Part shown: positions 24,907 through 33,223 of the stretch, in pieces
Layout: each line of letters begins with the position of its first letter
Numbering within the stretch: position 1 is the stretch's first letter
NCBI GenBank assembly: GCA_050245915.1
Contig: JBFWWZ010000007.1
Location: 1 to 64,000 of the forward strand
DNA: 64,000 nt
Direction of reading: 5' to 3'
Source of the DNA: JBDSKH01 sp050245915
GTDB lineage: Bacteria; Actinomycetota; Actinomycetes; Actinomycetales; Microbacteriaceae
Made by a program: the position numbers and the translations under genes
The notes under the pieces: generated by a model
What the model saw: the letters and a program-made list of their open reading frames with translations, nothing else
The model's database searches: none
Told to the model about the DNA's origin: nothing

Positions 24907-26714
24907 CCGACGCACGCACCACCCGCCGCAGCCCTTTCCGCCGCCCGGCGCCGAGCGACGGCCCCCGCGGCACGTTGCGTCAGCTGCTCCCCTACCTCGC
25001 CGACCACCGCGGGATGCTGGTCGCGGCCGTGGCGCTCAGCCTCGCCGGCGCCGCCGCGATGCTCGCCCAGCCGCTGCTGGTGAGTCAGCTGATCGAGATC
25101 GTCGAGAACGGGCGCCCGCTGACGGCCACCGTGGCCCTGCTGATCGGGCTCGTCGTGGCCGCCGCACTGCTCAACGGGGTGCAGCACTATCTGCTGCAGC
25201 GCACCGGCACCTCCGTGGTGCTCTCCGCCCGCCGCCGCCTGGTGGGGAGGCTGCTTCGGCTGCCGATCGCCGAGTTCGATCAGCGCCGCACCGGCGACCT
25301 GGTCTCCCGCGTCGGATCCGACACCACGCTGCTCTACGCGGTCATCACCCAAGGACTCGTCGATGCGCTCGGCGGGGCCGTGGTGTTCGTCGGTGCGCTG
25401 ATCGCGATGCTGCTCATCGATCCTGTGCTGCTCGGCCTCACCGTGCTGGTCATCGGCGTCTCGGTGGTGAGCGTGGTGCTGCTCTCGGGCCGCATCCGCG
25501 AGGCGAGCAAACAGCAGCAGGAGAAGGTGGGCGACCTGGCCGCGGCCGTGGAGCGGGTGATCGGCGCCGTGCGCACCGTGCGCGCCGCCAACGCGACCGA
25601 GCGGGAACTCGCCGCGGTGGAGGAGGATGCGCGCGGGGCGTGGCGCGCCGGGATCCGGGTGGCGCAGGTGTCGGCGCTGATCGTGCCGATCGCGGGCATC
25701 GCGCTGCAGGTGTCGCTGCTGGTGGTGCTCGGGGTCGGCGGCTTCCGGGTCGCGGCGGGCGCCCTCACGGTGGCGAACCTGGTGGCGTTCCTGCTGTTCC
25801 TCTTCATGCTGATCGGGCCGCTCGGCTCGGCGTTCGGGGCGATCAACTCCGTCAACCAGGCGCTCGGCGCGCTCGGCCGCATCGAGGAGATCGCGTCGAT
25901 CCCGGGCGAGGCGGAGGGCGATGCGGCGATCGAACCCGCGGCGCCGGTGCAGACGGATGCCGCGATCTCGTTCGAGGACGTGCGGTTCCGCTATCCGGCC
26001 CTCGCGGCGGAGCTCCACGACGACGCTCCGGACCGCGAGGTGCTGAAGGGCGTGAGCTTCGAGGTGCCGCGCGGGTCGCGGGTGGCGCTCGTCGGGCCGT
26101 CGGGCGCCGGCAAGAGCACGATCCTGTCGCTGATCGAGCGCTTCTACGACCCGACCGGCGGCGTGGTGCGGCTGGGCGGCGTCGACGTCCGCGGTCTCGA
26201 GCGCGAGGCGCTGCGGGCCCAGCTCGGGTACGTCGAGCAGGATGCCCCGGTGCTGGCCGGCTCGCTGCGCCAGAACCTGACATTGGCCGCGCCCGACGCG
26301 ACCGACGAGCAGTGCATCGCCGTGCTGCGCAGCGTCAACCTCGGCGAGGTGCTCGACCGGGACCCGGCGGGTCTGGACGCCGCGGTCGGGGAGGACGGCG
26401 TCATGCTCTCGGGCGGCGAACGTCAGCGCCTCGCGATCGCGCGCGCATTGCTGGCGGCCCCGCCCATCCTGTTGCTCGACGAGGCGACCGCCTCGCTCGA
26501 CGGGGTGAACGAGCAGCTGCTGCGGGAGGCGATCGACACGGTCGCCGAGGACCGCACCCTGCTGGTGATCGCGCACCGGCTCTCGACGGTGGTCGACAGC
26601 GATCGGATCGTGGTGCTCGATCACGGCGAGGTGGTCGGCATCGGCACGCATTCGGAGCTGGTGAGGTCCACCCCGCTCTACAAGGAGCTGGCGAAGCACC
26701 AGCTGCTGGTCTGA
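24903..26714 (+). CDS. ABC exporter, fused membrane and ATPase domains (MsbA/LmrA type)
   Basis: A 603-residue half-transporter expected to work as a homodimer. Six membrane segments in residues about 35-330 include GTLRQLLPYLADHRGML and the coupling region RRTGDLVSRVGSDTTLLYAV; the nucleotide-binding domain has Walker A GPSGAGKST, signature MLSGGERQRLAIARALL, Walker B ILLLDEATASLD and switch IAHRLSTV. It probably extrudes lipids or drugs. It is translated from the HTH operon and overlaps the following IclR gene by one base. Confidence 0.9.
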   Translation: MTDARTTRRSPFRRPAPSDGPRGTLRQLLPYLADHRGMLVAAVALSLAGAAAMLAQPLLVSQLIEIVENGRPLTATVALLIGLVVAAALLNGVQHYLLQRTGTSVVLSARRRLVGRLLRLPIAEFDQRRTGDLVSRVGSDTTLLYAVITQGLVDALGGAVVFVGALIAMLLIDPVLLGLTVLVIGVSVVSVVLLSGRIREASKQQQEKVGDLAAAVERVIGAVRTVRAANATERELAAVEEDARGAWRAGIRVAQVSALIVPIAGIALQVSLLVVLGVGGFRVAAGALTVANLVAFLLFLFMLIGPLGSAFGAINSVNQALGALGRIEEIASIPGEAEGDAAIEPAAPVQTDAAISFEDVRFRYPALAAELHDDAPDREVLKGVSFEVPRGSRVALVGPSGAGKSTILSLIERFYDPTGGVVRLGGVDVRGLEREALRAQLGYVEQDAPVLAGSLRQNLTLAAPDATDEQCIAVLRSVNLGEVLDRDPAGLDAAVGEDGVMLSGGERQRLAIARALLAAPPILLLDEATASLDGVNEQLLREAIDTVAEDRTLLVIAHRLSTVVDSDRIVVLDHGEVVGIGTHSELVRSTPLYKELAKHQLLV

Positions 26715-27493
26715 TGGCGGGGCGCACCGGCGAGGCGGGCGCGTCCGTGCTGGAGCGCGCCTCCCGGCTGCTGGCGGCGCTGCCGGCGGATGGCGCCCCG
26801 GTGTCGCTGCGGGACCTCGCGGCGAGCGCGGGCCTGCCGGTGTCGACCGCGCACCGCATCGCCGCCGAGCTGGTGCGGCTCGGTCAGCTCGACCGGGGCG
26901 GCGACGGACTCTACGTGGCGGGCACCCGGCTCTGGGAGCTGGGCGAGCGAGCGCCGATCGTGCGGCGCCTGCGCGAGGCGGCGAACCCGGAGCTCGTCGA
27001 CCTCTATGACCGCACCGGCGAGAACGCGCACCTCGCGGTCCTGGTCACCGGCGATGGGCAGGCCGGCGAGGTGCTGTACCTGGCGCGCGCGACGGGGGCG
27101 CGCGCGGTGCCGACCCTGGCGCGGGTGGGGGTGCGGCATCCGGTGCATGGGACGGGCGTGGGACGGGCGATCCTGGCGGCGCTCCCGGATGCCGAGGCTG
27201 CCCCGCTGCTGCGTGCCCCGCTTGCGCAGGTGACGCCGTTCACGATCGCCGACCCCGTGCGCCTCCGCGCCGAGCTCTCGGCGACCCGCGATCGCGGCTA
27301 CGCGCTCACCCGCCAGGAGATGTCGCTCGGCAGCGCGTCGCTGGCGCTCTCGCTGGCGCCGCGCGCCGGGCTGCCGCCCGCCGCGATCGGCGTGGTGACG
27401 CATCTGGCGTCGGCCGACGAGAAGCGGCTGGTGCCGATGTTGCGGCGTGCGGCGGCGTCGATCGAGGCGCGGCTGGACGCGTGGGAGTCCTAA
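26714..27493 (+). CDS. IclR family transcriptional regulator (exporter operon)
   Basis: A 259-residue regulator with N-terminal winged helix (SLRDLAASAGLPVSTAHRIA at about 34-53) and C-terminal effector domain (LAVLVTGDGQAGEVLYLAR, RVGVRHPVHGTGVGRAILA). The ATG overlaps the exporter TGA (TGATG), so it is the last gene of the HTH-exporter-IclR operon. It ends 68 bases before pcaH and could act on that promoter, where an inverted repeat is found. IclR proteins commonly control aromatic catabolism, but the effector here is unknown. The C-terminal domain is truncated relative to long family members by few residues only. Confidence 0.85.
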   Translation: MAGRTGEAGASVLERASRLLAALPADGAPVSLRDLAASAGLPVSTAHRIAAELVRLGQLDRGGDGLYVAGTRLWELGERAPIVRRLREAANPELVDLYDRTGENAHLAVLVTGDGQAGEVLYLARATGARAVPTLARVGVRHPVHGTGVGRAILAALPDAEAAPLLRAPLAQVTPFTIADPVRLRAELSATRDRGYALTRQEMSLGSASLALSLAPRAGLPPAAIGVVTHLASADEKRLVPMLRRAAASIEARLDAWES

Positions 27494-27520
27494 GCCCGGA
27501 GAATCCCACTGAGTGAGACG

Positions 27521-27539
27521 GTTCGATTGGGCGCCGAAC
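27521..27539. promoter_or_regulatory. Inverted repeat upstream of pcaH, candidate IclR operator
   Basis: GTTCG and CGAAC half-sites separated by nine bases, 22 bases before the pcaH start. The left part GTTCGAT is like the binding sites described for PcaU/PobR/PcaR regulators. The same half-sites recur before pcaI. Confidence 0.45.
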
Positions 27540-27561
27540 AGGCTCCCATGAGGCTGGACGC

Positions 27562-28323
27562 ATGCCCACGCAAGACGACATCTCCGCGGAGATCTCCGCC
27601 ATCCGAGCGAACCCGCTCCCCCGCGACCCGAACTGGGCGCCGCACCGCCCGGACACGGGCTTCGACCCGTACCGGTCGAGCCTGCTGCGGCATCCCACGA
27701 AGGCGCTCGAGCTCGCCGACCCCGAGACGATCGAGCTCACCAGCCCCGCGTTCGGCCCCCGCGATGTGGGCGAGGCCGAGAGCGACCTCACCACCATGTC
27801 GACGGGTGAGCCGCTCGGCGAGCGGATGGTGGTCGAGGGCTGCCTGCTCGACGGGGACGGGCGCCCGGTGCGGAACCAGCTGATCGAGGTGTGGCAGGCG
27901 AACGCGGCCGGGCGGTACCGCCACAAGCGGGACCGGCATCCCGCACCGCTCGACCCGCACTTCACGGGCGCCGGGCGGATGCTCACCGACGACGAGGGCC
28001 GCTACCGGTTCACCACGATCAAGCCGGGCGCCTACCCGTGGCGCAACCACGAGAACGCGTGGCGCCCCGCGCACATCCACTTCTCGGTGTTCGGCGAGGC
28101 GTTCACGCAGCGGCTGGTCACGCAGATGTACTTCCCCGGCGACCCGCTGATGCCGCTCGACCCGATCTTCCAGTCCATCCCGGATCAGCGCGCGCGCGAC
28201 GGGCTGATCGCGGCATACGACCACGAACTCACCAGCCCCGAGTGGGCGCTGGGCTACCGTTGGGACATCGTCCTCACCGGGTCGCGGCGGACGTGGATCG
28301 AGCCGGAGGAGGGCGACGAATGA
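27562..28323 (+). CDS. pcaH: Protocatechuate 3,4-dioxygenase, beta subunit
   Basis: A 253-residue iron-bearing subunit that cleaves protocatechuate between its hydroxyls to 3-carboxy-cis,cis-muconate. All four ferric ligands are present at family spacing: Tyr119 (AAGRYRHK), Tyr158 (PGAYPWRN), His171 and His173 (RPAHIHF). TQMYFPGDPL is conserved near the C-terminus. GAGG precedes the ATG. It is the first gene of pcaHGBDC and overlaps pcaG by four bases (ATGA). Confidence 0.96.
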   Translation: MPTQDDISAEISAIRANPLPRDPNWAPHRPDTGFDPYRSSLLRHPTKALELADPETIELTSPAFGPRDVGEAESDLTTMSTGEPLGERMVVEGCLLDGDGRPVRNQLIEVWQANAAGRYRHKRDRHPAPLDPHFTGAGRMLTDDEGRYRFTTIKPGAYPWRNHENAWRPAHIHFSVFGEAFTQRLVTQMYFPGDPLMPLDPIFQSIPDQRARDGLIAAYDHELTSPEWALGYRWDIVLTGSRRTWIEPEEGDE

Positions 28324-28838
28324 ACCCCGGACTCCTGCCCACCGCCGATCAGACGGTCGGCCCGTTCTTCCGCGACGGACTCGTCTACCCGGGCGACCGG
28401 CACCTCGTCGCCGCCGGGACGCCCGGCGCGATCGTGCTCGACGGACGCGTGCTCGACGGCGCGGGCGACCCCGTGCCGGACGCGCTGATCGAGATCTGGC
28501 AGCCCGACGCATCCGGGGCCATCGTGACCGAGCACGGCAGCCGCGCACGGCGCGCCGGCAGCTTCAGCGGCTTCGGCCGCTGCGAGACCGACCCCGAGGG
28601 GTGGTACGCGTTCACGACCATCGAGCCCGCCGGGTTCTTCGCCGTGAAGGTGTTCGCACGCGGGCTGCTCGCCGTGCTCGACACGCGCATCTACCTGCCC
28701 GGCGCGAGCGACCCGCTGCTCGAGAGTCTCGACCCCGACCGGCGTGCGACGCTGATCGCGACGCGCACCGAGGCGGGACTGCGGCACGACATCCGCCTGC
28801 AGGGTGACGACGAGACGGTGTTCCTTGCCTTCCGCTGA
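28320..28838 (+). CDS. pcaG: Protocatechuate 3,4-dioxygenase, alpha subunit
   Basis: A 172-residue partner of PcaH with the same beta-sandwich fold but no iron ligands. TADQTVGPFFRDGL is the alpha-subunit N-terminal signature, VPDALIEIWQPDASG and GWYAFTTIEPAG the core strands, and RIYLPGASDPLL the region matching the beta-subunit metal loop without its His residues. Start overlaps the pcaH stop; the C-terminus overlaps the start of pcaB by 14 to 35 bases, depending on the pcaB start. Confidence 0.94.
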   Translation: MNPGLLPTADQTVGPFFRDGLVYPGDRHLVAAGTPGAIVLDGRVLDGAGDPVPDALIEIWQPDASGAIVTEHGSRARRAGSFSGFGRCETDPEGWYAFTTIEPAGFFAVKVFARGLLAVLDTRIYLPGASDPLLESLDPDRRATLIATRTEAGLRHDIRLQGDDETVFLAFR

Positions 28839-30012
28839 CGACGCCGACGTCGGCCTGCTCTCGCCCGGCTGGGCGGGGCGGCCGGTGGCGACCGCGACCG
28901 GCGACCGGGCGGTGCTCGCCGGGATCGTGCTGTTCGAGGTGGCGCTCGCCACGGTGACCGCGCCGGCGGGCGTTCCGCAGCGGATCCTCGAGGCCTCGCA
29001 CGACATCGACCCGCTCGACCTGCTCGATGACGCTCGCGCCGACGGGAACCCGGTGATCCCGCTGCTCGCGCTGCTGCGCTCGCGGCTGGGCTCCGACGAC
29101 GCCGCCTGGCTGCACCGCGGGGCGACCAGCCAGGACGCCCTCGACACCGGCCTCGTGCTGGTGAGCCGGGATGCCGCCGGCCTGATCACCGCGGATGCCG
29201 CGTCGGCCGCCGCGCGGCTCTGCGACCTCGCCGACGAGCACCGCGGCACGGTGATGGCCGGCCGCACGCTGACGCAGCACAGCACCCCGATCACGCTGGG
29301 GCAGAAGCTCGCGGGCTGGGCGTACGGGATCGCGCGGGCGACCGCCGCGGTGCGCACCGCATCCGCCGCGTTGCCCCTGCAGTTCGGCGGCGCATCGGGC
29401 ACGCTCGCGGCGACGGTGGCGAGCGGGGGCGACGCCCTCGCGGTCGCCGACGCGCTCGGCGCCGAACTCGGCCTGCGGGTGCCGCCCGCGCCCTGGCACG
29501 TGCACCGGAGCCCGCTGACCCGCTTCGCCGACGCGCTCACCGAGCTCGCCGACGCGTTCGGCACGGTCGGGGCGAACGTCGCCGTCCTCGCCCGAACCGA
29601 GATCGGCGAGCTGGACGACGGCGCCGGCGGGGGCTCGAGCGCGATGCCGCACAAGAGCAACCCGGTGAGCGCGATCCTGCTGAACGCCGCCGCGCGGCAG
29701 GCCCCGCACCTGGCGGCGCAGCTGCACGCCGCCACCGTCGACGAACGTCCCGACGGCAGCTGGCACGCGGAATGGCAGCCTCTGCGCGTGTTGCTGCGCG
29801 TCGTGGGCGGTGCCGCAGCGACGGGCCGCGAACTCGCGGAGAAGCTGCGCGTGCACCCCGACGCCATCGCCGCCCACGTCGCCGTGTCGTCGGCGGACCT
29901 GCTGAGCGAGTCGCAGCGTTTCGGCGGAGCGAGCACCCCGCAGGAGTACCTGGGCGTGTCGGATGCGTTCACGACGCGGCTGATCGCGGCGGCGCGGGAG
30001 GAGCTGGGATGA
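28825..30012 (+). CDS. pcaB: 3-carboxy-cis,cis-muconate cycloisomerase
   Basis: About 395 residues of the fumarase/argininosuccinase superfamily; it lactonises carboxymuconate to 4-carboxymuconolactone. The superfamily signature GGSSAMPHKSNPV is at about residue 273, with GATSQDALDTGLVL and GRTLTQHSTPITLGQKLAGW earlier. I place the start at a TTG (28825), which gives a short N-terminus before VGLLSPGWAG; a GTG at 28804 is in frame and would lengthen the overlap with pcaG from 14 to 35 bases. Neither has a convincing ribosome site. The stop overlaps the pcaD ATG. Confidence 0.9.
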   Translation: MPSADDADVGLLSPGWAGRPVATATGDRAVLAGIVLFEVALATVTAPAGVPQRILEASHDIDPLDLLDDARADGNPVIPLLALLRSRLGSDDAAWLHRGATSQDALDTGLVLVSRDAAGLITADAASAAARLCDLADEHRGTVMAGRTLTQHSTPITLGQKLAGWAYGIARATAAVRTASAALPLQFGGASGTLAATVASGGDALAVADALGAELGLRVPPAPWHVHRSPLTRFADALTELADAFGTVGANVAVLARTEIGELDDGAGGGSSAMPHKSNPVSAILLNAAARQAPHLAAQLHAATVDERPDGSWHAEWQPLRVLLRVVGGAAATGRELAEKLRVHPDAIAAHVAVSSADLLSESQRFGGASTPQEYLGVSDAFTTRLIAAAREELG

Positions 30013-30788
30013 TCCCGGTCATCGTGGCGACGCAGTCGCCGGTGGACGGCGGGCACGATGGTGCCCTGCCGCTGGTGCTCGGGCCGAGTCTCGGCACGAC
30101 GACCGCGGTGTGGGATCGCGCTCGTCCGCTGCTGACCTCATCGCATCCGGTGCTGGCCTGGGACCTGCCGGGGCACGGCGCCTCGCCCGCGACGACGGAG
30201 CCGTTCACGATGGCGGAACTGGCGGAGGGTGTGCTTCGCGCTGTCGACGCGGCGGGCATCGGGAGGTTCGGCTACGCCGGCATCTCGCTCGGCGGGGTGG
30301 TGGGGCTGCAGCTCGCCCTCGATCACCCGCACCGGGTCTCCCGGGTGGCGATCATCGCGTCGCTGCCGAAGATCGGGACGCGGGAGGGCTGGCTGCAGCG
30401 CTCGGCGGATGTCCGGGCGATGGGGACCCCGTCGCTGGTGACGGCGACGGCGGGTCGCTGGTTCACCCCCGGGTTCCTGGACCGCGAGCGCGACGTGAGT
30501 GCGCGCGTGCTGCACGAGCTGCTGGACGTCGACGACGAGAGCTACGCGCTGTGCGTCGACGCGCTCCGCGAGACGGACCTGCGCGAGAGACTGCGGGGGC
30601 TGGCGGTTCCGTTCACGCTGATCGCGGGCGACTCCGATCCCGTGATCCCGGTGGACGACGCGCGGGCCGCCGTGGACAGCGCGCCCGACGGCACGCTGCA
30701 CGTCGTGGCGGAGGCCAGCCACCTGGTCGCGGTCGAGCACCCGGCGGAGGTCGCCGGCATCCTGGTGACGGAGATGGGCACACCATGA
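30009..30788 (+). CDS. pcaD: 3-oxoadipate enol-lactone hydrolase
   Basis: A 259-residue alpha/beta hydrolase that opens the enol-lactone to beta-ketoadipate. The nucleophile elbow is YAGISLGGVVG, the acid is probably in AGDSDPVIP and the His is in EASHLVAVEHP; VLAWDLPGHGASP is the oxyanion-side strand. Some actinobacteria encode a PcaD-PcaC fusion (PcaL), but here they are separate genes overlapping by four bases. Confidence 0.92.
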   Translation: MIPVIVATQSPVDGGHDGALPLVLGPSLGTTTAVWDRARPLLTSSHPVLAWDLPGHGASPATTEPFTMAELAEGVLRAVDAAGIGRFGYAGISLGGVVGLQLALDHPHRVSRVAIIASLPKIGTREGWLQRSADVRAMGTPSLVTATAGRWFTPGFLDRERDVSARVLHELLDVDDESYALCVDALRETDLRERLRGLAVPFTLIAGDSDPVIPVDDARAAVDSAPDGTLHVVAEASHLVAVEHPAEVAGILVTEMGTP

Positions 30789-31156
30789 ACGACGACGAAC
30801 GCCGGGAGCAGGGCATGAGGGTGCGCCGCGAGGTGCTGGGCGACGAGCACGTCGACCGCGCCACCGCCGCGATCACCCCCGACACCGCCGACTTCCAGGA
30901 GTATGTGACCCGCGTCGCCTGGGGCGACATCTGGTCGCGGCCGGGGCTCGACCGCCGGGCGCGCAGCATCGTGGTGCTCAGTGCGCTGATGAGCCAGGGG
31001 TTCTGGGATGAGGTGCCGATGCACCTGCGCGCGGCGCTCCGAAACGGGCTCACCCGCGAGGAGCTGCGGGAGATCATCCTGCAGGTGGGGCTCTACGCGG
31101 GGGTGCCCGCGGCGAACCACGGCATCGGGCTGCTGCGCGACCTCGATTCCGAGTAG
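30785..31156 (+). CDS. pcaC: 4-carboxymuconolactone decarboxylase
   Basis: A 123-residue AhpD-like protein that decarboxylates 4-carboxymuconolactone to the enol-lactone. RREVLGDEHVDRA, WGDIWSRPGLDRRARSIVVL, RAALRNGLTREELREIILQ and YAGVPAANHG are close to the family consensus. Completes pcaHGBDC; in pathway order it acts before PcaD although encoded after it. Five bases separate it from the IclR gene. Confidence 0.94.
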   Translation: MNDDERREQGMRVRREVLGDEHVDRATAAITPDTADFQEYVTRVAWGDIWSRPGLDRRARSIVVLSALMSQGFWDEVPMHLRAALRNGLTREELREIILQVGLYAGVPAANHGIGLLRDLDSE

Positions 31157-31161
31157 GCGCG

Positions 31162-31926
31162 GTGGCCAATTCCCGGTCGGGCGACTCGGTCGTCGAGCGC
31201 GTCACGCGGGTGCTCGACAGTTTCGAGAGCGAGCGGGTGTCGCAGACCCCGGCGCAGATCGCCCGTCGCACCGGCCTCCCCCGTTCGACGGCCCATCGGC
31301 TGGTGACGGAGCTGGTCGGGCAGGGCCTGCTCGAACGGGACGACGAGGGCCGGGTGCGCATCGGCATGCGCCTGTGGGAGCTCACGACGCGCGGCTCGCA
31401 TGCCCTGCGACTGCGGCAGGTCGCGCTGCCGTTCATGGAGGAGGTGCAGGCCGCCGTGCGCGAGCACACCCAGCTCGGGGTGCGGGAGCAGGACGAGGTG
31501 CTCTTCCTGGAGCGCCTGTCTGCGCGGGATGCGGGAGCCAACATCACCCGGATCGCGGGTCGCCTGCCGCTGCACGCGTCGTCGTCCGGGCTGGTGCTGC
31601 TCGCATTCGCGCCGGCCGCGGTGCAGGAGCGCTACCTGGCGGGTCCGCTCGGTCCGGTCTCCCCCGAGACGATCACCGACCCGGCGGCGCTGCGGCGCAA
31701 GCTGTCGGAGGTGCGCCGGCTCGGCTTCTCGTTCGCACCCGGCTACATCGAGACGGTGTCGACGGGGATCGCCGTGCCGGTGAGCGACGCCTCGGGCGTG
31801 GTGGCGGCGCTGTCGGTGGTGATCCCGCGGCGCGACGATGTCCCGGAGGCCGTGGTCGGCATCCTGCGCTCGGCGGCTGCGGGCATCGGCGCGGCGCTCT
31901 CGGCGTCGCCTTTCGCGTCCCATTGA
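31162..31926 (+). CDS. IclR family transcriptional regulator (PcaR/PobR-like)
   Basis: A 254-residue regulator with winged helix TPAQIARRTGLPRSTAHRLV (about 28-47) and effector domain (GVREQDEVLFLERLSA, GRLPLHASSSGLVLLAFAP, GYIETVSTGIAVPV). Lying between pcaC and pobA in the same direction, it most likely senses a protocatechuate-pathway compound and controls pca and pob genes. It uses a GTG start. Another IclR gene bounds the other end of pcaHGBDC, so the division of labour is unclear. Confidence 0.88.
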   Translation: MANSRSGDSVVERVTRVLDSFESERVSQTPAQIARRTGLPRSTAHRLVTELVGQGLLERDDEGRVRIGMRLWELTTRGSHALRLRQVALPFMEEVQAAVREHTQLGVREQDEVLFLERLSARDAGANITRIAGRLPLHASSSGLVLLAFAPAAVQERYLAGPLGPVSPETITDPAALRRKLSEVRRLGFSFAPGYIETVSTGIAVPVSDASGVVAALSVVIPRRDDVPEAVVGILRSAAAGIGAALSASPFASH

Positions 31927-31933
31927 ACGGGAC
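31917..31933. promoter_or_regulatory. Inverted repeat between the IclR gene and pobA
   Basis: GTCCC and GGGAC arms with a seven-base spacer lie across the IclR stop codon, 42 bases before the pobA ATG. It could be a pobA operator; it does not share the GTTCG half-site seen before pcaH and pcaI. Confidence 0.3.
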
Positions 31934-31975
31934 ATTCGCACCGAGGCTGCCACGGCATCCCGACACTGGGGTCTC

Positions 31976-33175
31976 ATGACGAAGACGTTGAAGACCCGGG
32001 TCGGCATCGTCGGCGCCGGGCCGGCCGGGCTGTTCCTGTCTCACCTGCTGCACCGCGCGGGCATCGAGTCGATCGTGGTCGACGGCCGGTCGCGGGACGA
32101 GATCGAGTCGACGATCCGGGCCGGCATCCTCGAGCAGGGCACCGTCGAGGCACTGTCCCAGACGGGGGCCTCCGACCGGGTGCTCTCGACGGGGCACCGC
32201 CACGACGGCATCGAGCTGCGCTTCGGCGACTCCGGCGGGGCGCACGAGGGGCACCGCATCGACTTCGCCGATCTGGTCGGCCGGGCCGTCTGGCTCTACC
32301 CGCAGCACGAGGTGCTGAAGGACCTGATCGCCCGGCGTCTCGCCGACGGCGGCGACCTGCGGTTCGGCTGGACCGCGGCCGGGGTTCAGGATGCCGGGAG
32401 CGGCACCCCGCGGATCACCGGCACCGCCGACGACGGCGAGCCGTTCGAGCTGGTCGCGGATTTCGTGGTCGGCGCGGACGGGTCGCGCAGCGTCGCGCGC
32501 GAGGCGGTGACGGGGTCGCCGACGGGCGGCCATTTCCGGGAGTACCCGTTCGCCTGGTTCGGGATCCTCTGCGAGGCCCCGCCGAGCGCGCCCGAGCTGA
32601 TCTACAGCGCCTCGGAGGACGGCTTCGCGCTGATCAGCCAGCGGAGCGCCACCGTGCAGCGGATGTACCTGCAGTGCGATCCCGAGCTGGATCCCCAGGC
32701 GATGAGCGACGCCGAGATCTGGGACGGACTGCAGGCGCGGGTGGGCGGCGGGCTGATCGAGGGGCCGATCTTTCAGCGCGATGTGCTGCGGTTCCGCAGC
32801 TTCGTGGCGTACGAGCTGCAGAAGGGGAATGTGGCGCTCGTGGGCGACGCGGCACACACCGTTCCGCCGACGGGGGCGAAGGGCATGAACCTCGCGATCG
32901 CCGATGTGCTGCTGCTGAATCGGGCGCTGCAGGCGCTGTTCGCCGACGGCGACCGCGCCCTGGTCGATGCGTACGCGCCGACCGCCCTCGACCGCATCTG
33001 GCGCGCCCAGCACTTCTCCTGGTGGATGACCAGCATGCTGCACGCGTCTCCCGCCGACACGGAGTTCGACAGGCTGCGGCGGTTCGGCGAGCTGGGCTCG
33101 GTGGTGCGTTCGCGCGGGGGCAGCACCTATCTCGCCGAGGCGTACACCGGGTGGCCGCTGGACGCGGAGTGGTAG
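31976..33175 (+). CDS. pobA: 4-hydroxybenzoate 3-monooxygenase
   Basis: A 399-residue flavoprotein that hydroxylates 4-hydroxybenzoate to protocatechuate, supplying PcaHG. FAD-binding motifs are GIVGAGPAGLFLSHLL, VGADGSRSVAR and GDAAHTVPPTGAKGMNLA; RAGILEQGTVEAL and FAWFGILCEAPPSAPELIY are specific to PobA-like enzymes. Length is normal. There is no clear ribosome site before the ATG. It ends 48 bases before pcaI, and the spacer holds the pcaI operator. Confidence 0.94.
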   Translation: MTKTLKTRVGIVGAGPAGLFLSHLLHRAGIESIVVDGRSRDEIESTIRAGILEQGTVEALSQTGASDRVLSTGHRHDGIELRFGDSGGAHEGHRIDFADLVGRAVWLYPQHEVLKDLIARRLADGGDLRFGWTAAGVQDAGSGTPRITGTADDGEPFELVADFVVGADGSRSVAREAVTGSPTGGHFREYPFAWFGILCEAPPSAPELIYSASEDGFALISQRSATVQRMYLQCDPELDPQAMSDAEIWDGLQARVGGGLIEGPIFQRDVLRFRSFVAYELQKGNVALVGDAAHTVPPTGAKGMNLAIADVLLLNRALQALFADGDRALVDAYAPTALDRIWRAQHFSWWMTSMLHASPADTEFDRLRRFGELGSVVRSRGGSTYLAEAYTGWPLDAEW

Positions 33176-33186
33176 TATCGCTATAA

Positions 33187-33209
33187 GAACATCTGTTCGT
33201 ATCGCGAAC
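33187..33209. promoter_or_regulatory. Three-half-site operator upstream of pcaI (candidate PcaR/IclR box)
   Basis: GAAC-ATCT-GTTCG followed by TATCG and CGAAC: a 15-bp dyad GTTCG-N5-CGAAC (33195-33209) plus a third half-site four bases upstream. Three-part sites of this kind are described for PobR/PcaU. A TATAAG box (33182-33187) overlaps it. Confidence 0.55.
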
Positions 33210-33223
33210 TTTTCGGAGCACTC

